From Ipomoea triloba (Eukaryota; Streptophyta; Magnoliopsida; Solanales; Convolvulaceae): 64,000 nt of DNA. The DNA lies in the NCBI RefSeq assembly GCF_003576645.1, contig NC_044929.1, positions 4,928,753-4,992,752 on the forward strand, in the 5' to 3' direction. The notes under the pieces are model-generated. The model made no database searches, was not told the origin of the DNA, and was given only the letters and a program-made list of their open reading frames with translations. Below are positions 56,340 through 64,000 of this stretch, in pieces. Numbering within the stretch: the first letter of the stretch is position 1; each line of letters starts with the position of its first letter. A program made the position numbers and the translations under genes.

Positions 56340-57000
56340 TAATTTCTTTACAGCACGTTTAGTTCACGGAATAAATTTGGAGGAATAGGAATACTATTTT
56401 ATAATAAGGAATAGAATATAAATTGTATTCAATTGTTTGGTTCGCGGAAGGAATAGACTTTAGGCATTGTATTTTAACGTTTGGTTGATTAAAGGAATAA
56501 AAATGAAATATATGTTTAGAATACATAAATACCCTAGTACAAAATATTATTATTACATAATATTTTTATATAATATTATTCTATAGCAATTACAATATTA
56601 AAAAAAATGAACTATTGCCAAATCATTGCTCGTCTCCCACTTTAACCAGGGCAATTTAACACCATCCATTTCAACAGGACGAAAACCAGATCCCTCTGCT
56701 ATGGTTATTGATCATTCTAGCTATGATGTCTCTAAAACTGAGAGAGAAAGAGAGAAAGATAAGCGTAAAAATTTAGGTTTAATATAAAAAAGGAAATATA
56801 ATAAAAAATTTAATCCTGAGAACTCAGAAATAAGTTAATACCTAAGAGGGCCAGGAATCTCTATTCCCCTTGCAAGGGGAATAGGTCATTCACAGGAACG
56901 TTCTTAGGAATAGAAGTGTTTACCAAACAAAAGAATAAGCTTATTACTGGAAATTCTATGTCATTTCATGCCTATTCTGCGAACCAAACAACCCATTAGT
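56340..57000. mobile_element. MITE with GTTTAGTTC/GAACCAAAC ends
   Basis: Left ACGTTTAGTTCACGGAATAA and right TATTCTGCGAACCAAACAAC mirror each other, with GGAATAGGAAT and CTATTCC words inside both arms and a second pair (GTTTGGTTCGCGGAAGGAAT). Boundaries approximate. A target duplication could not be fixed. Confidence 0.6.
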
Positions 57001-58354
57001 GTTGCTAGGACTTAAGAGTGCGAGACAGAAGTAAAGTATTATTCATTTTATAGATATATTTTGAGAATAAAAATATATCATTTATTCTTTGTTGTTTTCA
57101 AATTTCACTCCGTAACCACTTGAATTGTCCATGCAGACATATCTCATTTATTCTCAATATAAGAGTCAAGTACATTGTGGTTTGATGACATCACTGTTAC
57201 CATTTCAAATAGAAGGTCACAAGTTTGAGTCTCATCCCAATCATACACTTGTTGAACAGATACTATAGTTAGAGTTAGATTGTAGTCTAAAAAAAATCTA
57301 TATATAGGGCATAGACGATCCATAACCATGGATGGCCATGAGGTCCTCATCATCTTCATCCTATAATACAATTATGGCTTGTCGAAACATAGAAGATTTT
57401 TCAAAAATTTATTACTTCTCTATTGTTGAATTATACTAGAGAGCAAGGATAGTTGTTGAAGAAAGAAAATGAAATTCAATTATGCTTGTCCACTGCGGCA
57501 CCATATTAGATACAAATTGTCCATTATTTAAGGGAGCAATTGGATTTTAACTTTAAAAATAGTGGTAAGTACACTTTTTTTTTTAAAGGTTTTTGTGAGT
57601 TTAAGATCAGAATCTATTTAAAATATTTTTAAGTTTAAGAACGTAACTCAAAATTTTTAAATGCTTCGCGCCTTCAAAGACTAATTTAATTATTTTTTCA
57701 AAATTAAATTATAAGTGGCCTGAACTAGTTTTCTTTAATCCAATCACATGAGAGTAGTAAATTGTACACCATATATGGAGGCTTGGGATTGAAAACACAG
57801 CAAATTATACCATTGATGAAGGTTTAATTTTCTTTGTATTGTAGACATCGGTCCAAAATGACATTCAATTATGTATCTATGGTTAACATGTGATTGTAGT
57901 TAATAAATTATGTGCTTGTAAATAAATTAAATGCATATAATGTGTTAACTACATGCACATAATATGTTAATTACAAACACAATATATTAACTATAGCACA
58001 TAATATGTTAACTACTACATATTATGTATATGCAAATAACATATTATGTATCTTCAATTTATTTAGAGACACATAATCGGTTAATTGAAGGCATATAATA
58101 TGTTAACTGCTGCAAATACATAATCTTTAGATCAGGCCTACAATGCAAGATAGACGACCAGCTCTGATCTATTAGATGTAAAAAACAAAAAAAAAAACAA
58201 AAACAAAAAAAAAACAATATATTATAATGAACCAGTAAATCAGTTGTACGTCTATGACCAAGACTTTTCTATTTCAACAATAGAAGAAAAGTAAGCCCTT
58301 ATTATGTTTAAAGATATACGGAGTATATATTTTTTGACTAAATTATAAAATAAA
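57001..58354. other. Gene-free stretch with a SINE piece
   Basis: At about 57160-57300 the + strand shows CATTGTGGTTTGATGACATC, AAGGTCACAAGTTTGAGTCTC, TGAACAGATACTATAG and TGTAGTC then A: a diverged SINE copy. From 57870 to 58150 words such as CATATAATATGTTAACTGC and GGTTAATTGAAGGCATATAA repeat, as near 12540-12640, so a related element remnant is present. No gene seen. Confidence 0.5.
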
Positions 58355-58762
58355 GAGTTAATTTCATATTTTGTCTTAAATTTATAGGTTTTAGTTCACT
58401 TTTATTTAGTTCTTGTTTTTTAGAGCATCCCCCTTTGATCCTACTATTATTGTAGCACGACCATTTTTGGTCATTCATCAATAAATTAAAATCGTTGAGA
58501 TGTCATTAAATACTAGGACATTTCGATTTTTTTATACAAAGTTGGTTAATCCATAATATTTTTATTTTTATTTTTTTGAAAAAAAAATCATAATTGAAAA
58601 CTTAAATGTCCTTGTATTTTACGAAATTTAAATAATTTTGTTGATGGATGATAAAAAATGATCATGCTACAATAATACTAAGACCAAATGAGAATATTCT
58701 TAAAAAAATTACTAAAAGTGGATTGCTAGTTATAAATTTAGGACCAAAAGTAAAATTAACTC
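58355..58762. mobile_element. 408-bp MITE with exact 9-bp target duplication
   Basis: Ends GAGTTAATTTCATATTTTGT and (complement) GAGTTAATTTTACTTTTGGT; matched TTAAATTTATAGG and CTTAGTATTATTGTAGCA-type words in the arms. TAAAATAAA flanks at 58346-58354 and 58763-58771. The decayed relative sits in intron 1 of the first GDSL gene (1858-2175). Confidence 0.9.
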
Positions 58763-59312
58763 TAAAATAAAATATCTTGAGTGCCACAACAATAAGAAAA
58801 GTGCCACGGCATTTTTAGAATGCTACGACAATAAGAAAATTAAGTCATGGCAAATAATTTTTTTTAATAAAAAAAGTGTTAAATAGACCATTAAACTTTT
58901 TAAATTTGTGTAATCAAACTATTAAACTCAAAACATGTTTAATCAATTAAATCATCGAATAAGTGAAACCGTGCAATTTTCAGTTTTTATAGCAGGTTAC
59001 TTTATTAACTACTATAATAGAGCACGATATAGTATGCATTTCTATATTGTTAATGATTGGTTAATCTAGAGCAACGTAACTTTAATTACTTGAAAAAAAT
59101 ACTAGAAAGCAGTTTGTAAAAATTGTTAAAAAACTTATTATTATTAAGCAAAAGTCTGCAAGCTATTTATACATATACAAGGAGATGAAGTAGGTTGCTC
59201 CTTAACAAGGTTGAGTAGCAAGTGATGGTGAACCTTGTGAAAAGCTAGCAAACTTGAGCTTAGGTTGGTGATGAAAGCTCAAGTGCAGTTCACTTTGTAA
59301 TTTGTGGAGACA

Positions 59313-59775
59313 AAGGTTGTGTTTGAAAATCAGAAAAATGACTTATGTCGTAAAATAAGTCATTAGAAAATATTTTTCTTTGTTTGATTGCATTCTGGGA
59401 AACTGTCTTGATGTGTTTGTTTCATTTTCTGGAAAATGAGTAGAATTGTATAATTAAACATTTTAATTGTTTTATTTAAAATATTAAAAATAATGTTATT
59501 TATTAATAAATTTAAAAAGAAAAAAAAAACTATGATTTTCGCCTATTGGTCTCCGCCAGAAACCAGACCAAGGTTGTGCTTGTTGATGTAGCTATGGTCT
59601 GTGGAAAATGACTTCCGCCAAATTTTGGCGGAAGTCATTTTATCCAAAAACAATAATGTTTTCTTTTTGATCGAAAAATGATTTCCGTTGACTTCAATTT
59701 TCCAGGCTCTTCCAAACACTGAAAACTCGGAAAATGATTTTCATAAATCATTTTTCGAGTTTCTAAATGCACCCA
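59313..59775. mobile_element. MITE with GTGTTTGAAAA-type ends
   Basis: Left GGTTGTGTTTGAAAATCAGA and complement of the right end GGGTGCATTTAGAAACTCGA are imperfect inverted ends; AAAATGACTT, TGGCGGAAGTCATTTT and CATTTTTCGAG words pair within. A near-perfect hairpin, AATGACTTCCGCCAAA with TTTGGCGGAAGTCATT, lies at about 59608-59640. Confidence 0.6.
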
Positions 59776-60431
59776 AAGTTGCATAATTTTTTTCCTCTTA
59801 GTGTAAAAGGAAAAAAATGGAGTAAGAAAATTATACAATTCTCAAATCACTATAAGTCTTCTTTCTGCCATCTTTACTTTCACACTTTATATTTTCAGTA
59901 CTTTCCAGGTCATCTTTAAACTCAAACAAACGTACTATAACAACGGTGTGTTGAAAATATATCATAATAATTTAGACTATGATTGAATTTTTTTATTTTT
60001 TTTCATACACGATAAACTATGTTTTTCTCAAGACTTATTATTTAATTAAGATTTCAACTTAACATTTAACTACTACTTAATTATTATTCGATCTTACGAA
60101 ATCTTAAACCAATCATTTCTTTAAAAGGCTTAAAGTCTATACACCACCGCCCTCTACCTTCTAGACTTTTACTCCTGTGCAACACCAACATAAAAAATGA
60201 ATAATTTCAATGCTTTTATTTAGTTATAATACTGTTATCATATCATATTAATTAATTTTAAAAAAAAAAAACAAAACCCGCACACAAAAATAGTAACATT
60301 TGAAATGATAATGACCTCTAAATCAGTCAACTAGACATCATCTCATCCTTTGACGAGTGATTTACAAAATAGTAATAGATCAAATTGTTATTTTTACAAA
60401 CTACAAGGGTCTAGGTGAAATATAATTTCTT

Positions 60432-60441
60432 TCTATAAATA
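60432..60441 (+). promoter_or_regulatory. TATA box of the terpene synthase gene
   Basis: TCTATAAATACTACTCC lies about 30 bases before the likely start of a leader exon (about 60465-60525) that ends GCTCAGAAAG followed by GTACGG. The leader intron would run to TTGGTTGGTAG ending at 61233, and the leader resumes at 61234, 19 bases before the ATG. A long TA microsatellite (about 60919-60969) lies in that intron. The start site and the leader splice are inferred. Confidence 0.55.
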
Positions 60442-60914
60442 CTACTCCGTAATTACTTTACTAACTTAATTGCTCAACAAACCAAGTAAGGCAGAAACAC
60501 CTTCAATATTCCCAGTGCTCAGAAAGGTACGGCCGTAACATATACAAATTATTATATCACAATCTTTTCTTTCAATATGACAATCTTCTTTTTTTTTTTT
60601 TTAACACATTCTTCTTTTTTTAAGTATAATAAGTTATAATGTTAGTTTACATGTTGTATTTACCTTATTGTATATTTACAAATAGTAATTAATGTTACTC
60701 ACCTCTAAAAATGTGTCCCTCATAATTTTTCATCTAAACATAACATTGTTTGATTGATTACTTTACATTTTTATTAAAAGTTAACGGGACAGTCAATTTA
60801 TGATACCTAATAATTATAAGTCATATCATGTAGGGAATTTAGGAGGGACCGGTAAGAAGAATTTTCTATTTACAAACTCTTTTCATTTTTAAATTTCTTC
60901 ATTATGATTATTTC

Positions 60915-60974
<60 letters not shown>

Positions 60975-61252
60975 ACTATTTATTTCTGATTATCCATGCA
61001 TTTATTCAATCACACAACATATATGTGTGTATGTGTGCATTATGTACCCACATGCTAATGTGAGTAATACTATTTTCTGCTCCTTGTTGAGGTGTATGTC
61101 ATGCTTGATCTAATTTATTTTATAAAAAAAATAAAGTGGGTCATTGTTTTTATTCATTTACTTTTTATTCTTTACCTAATAAAATTTGTACATATGGTAA
61201 TAATTTCCTGCTAACGTTGTTATTGGTTGGTAGGCATTTAATTCACATCAAA

Positions 61253-64000
<2,748 letters not shown>

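Overview
The window is nuclear DNA of a flowering plant. The genes are split by GT-AG introns (plus one GC-AG intron), the intergenic DNA is very AT-rich, and almost all of it between genes is made of small transposable elements. The gene families (plant GDSL esterases, DUF707, a plant GT17 glycosyltransferase, a terpene synthase) and the dispersed word TACGGAGTA suggest a eudicot, probably an asterid. I cannot name the species. Two runs of N (28788-28970 and 44745-45369), each bounded by poly-G or poly-C, are assembly gaps. All homology statements rest on recognising motifs by eye; no search was run.

Layout. 1-850: a GC-rich tandem repeat, a dead fragment of a monoacylglycerol-lipase-like gene on the + strand, and a MITE remnant. 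1103-10408: two tandem GDSL esterase/lipase genes on the + strand, both apparently intact, differing by one intron. 14150-16859: a DUF707 gene with 14 coding exons, + strand. 18477-18926 and 24475-25329: two - strand paralogues of an unrecognised hydrophilic Tyr/His/Lys/Asp-rich repeat protein, one long and one shrunken, with a tRNA-Asn gene between them at 20774-20847. 25820-26906: an almost perfect inverted repeat with 521-bp arms, about 490 bp upstream of the longer paralogue. 31971-33986: a GT17 glycosyltransferase on the - strand with a short first coding exon. 34-60 kb: no intact host gene that I can see; it holds MITEs, SINEs, Helitron-like pieces, a gag fragment of a Copia retrotransposon and a diverged tandem segmental duplication (about 50.4-53.0 kb and 53.3-56.2 kb). 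61253-64000: a terpene synthase running off the right end, with an apparent one-base frame problem at its second coding intron.

How the parts relate. The protein genes do not look like one pathway. Two loci show local tandem duplication (GDSL pair, repeat-protein pair). The strongest shared structural signal is a set of fold-back MITEs with GAGTTAATT-like or GGAAAA-like ends and 9-bp target duplications (Mutator type); boundaries could be set to the base for several, one of which is nested in another inside a GDSL intron. A tRNA-derived SINE family, a G-rich hAT-type MITE and CTAG-ended Helitron-like elements account for much of the rest. I found no evidence for a new multi-gene system; the most notable items are the palindrome, the terpene synthase frame break, the GDSL intron difference, the lipase relic with its nucleophile replaced, and the repeat-protein family.
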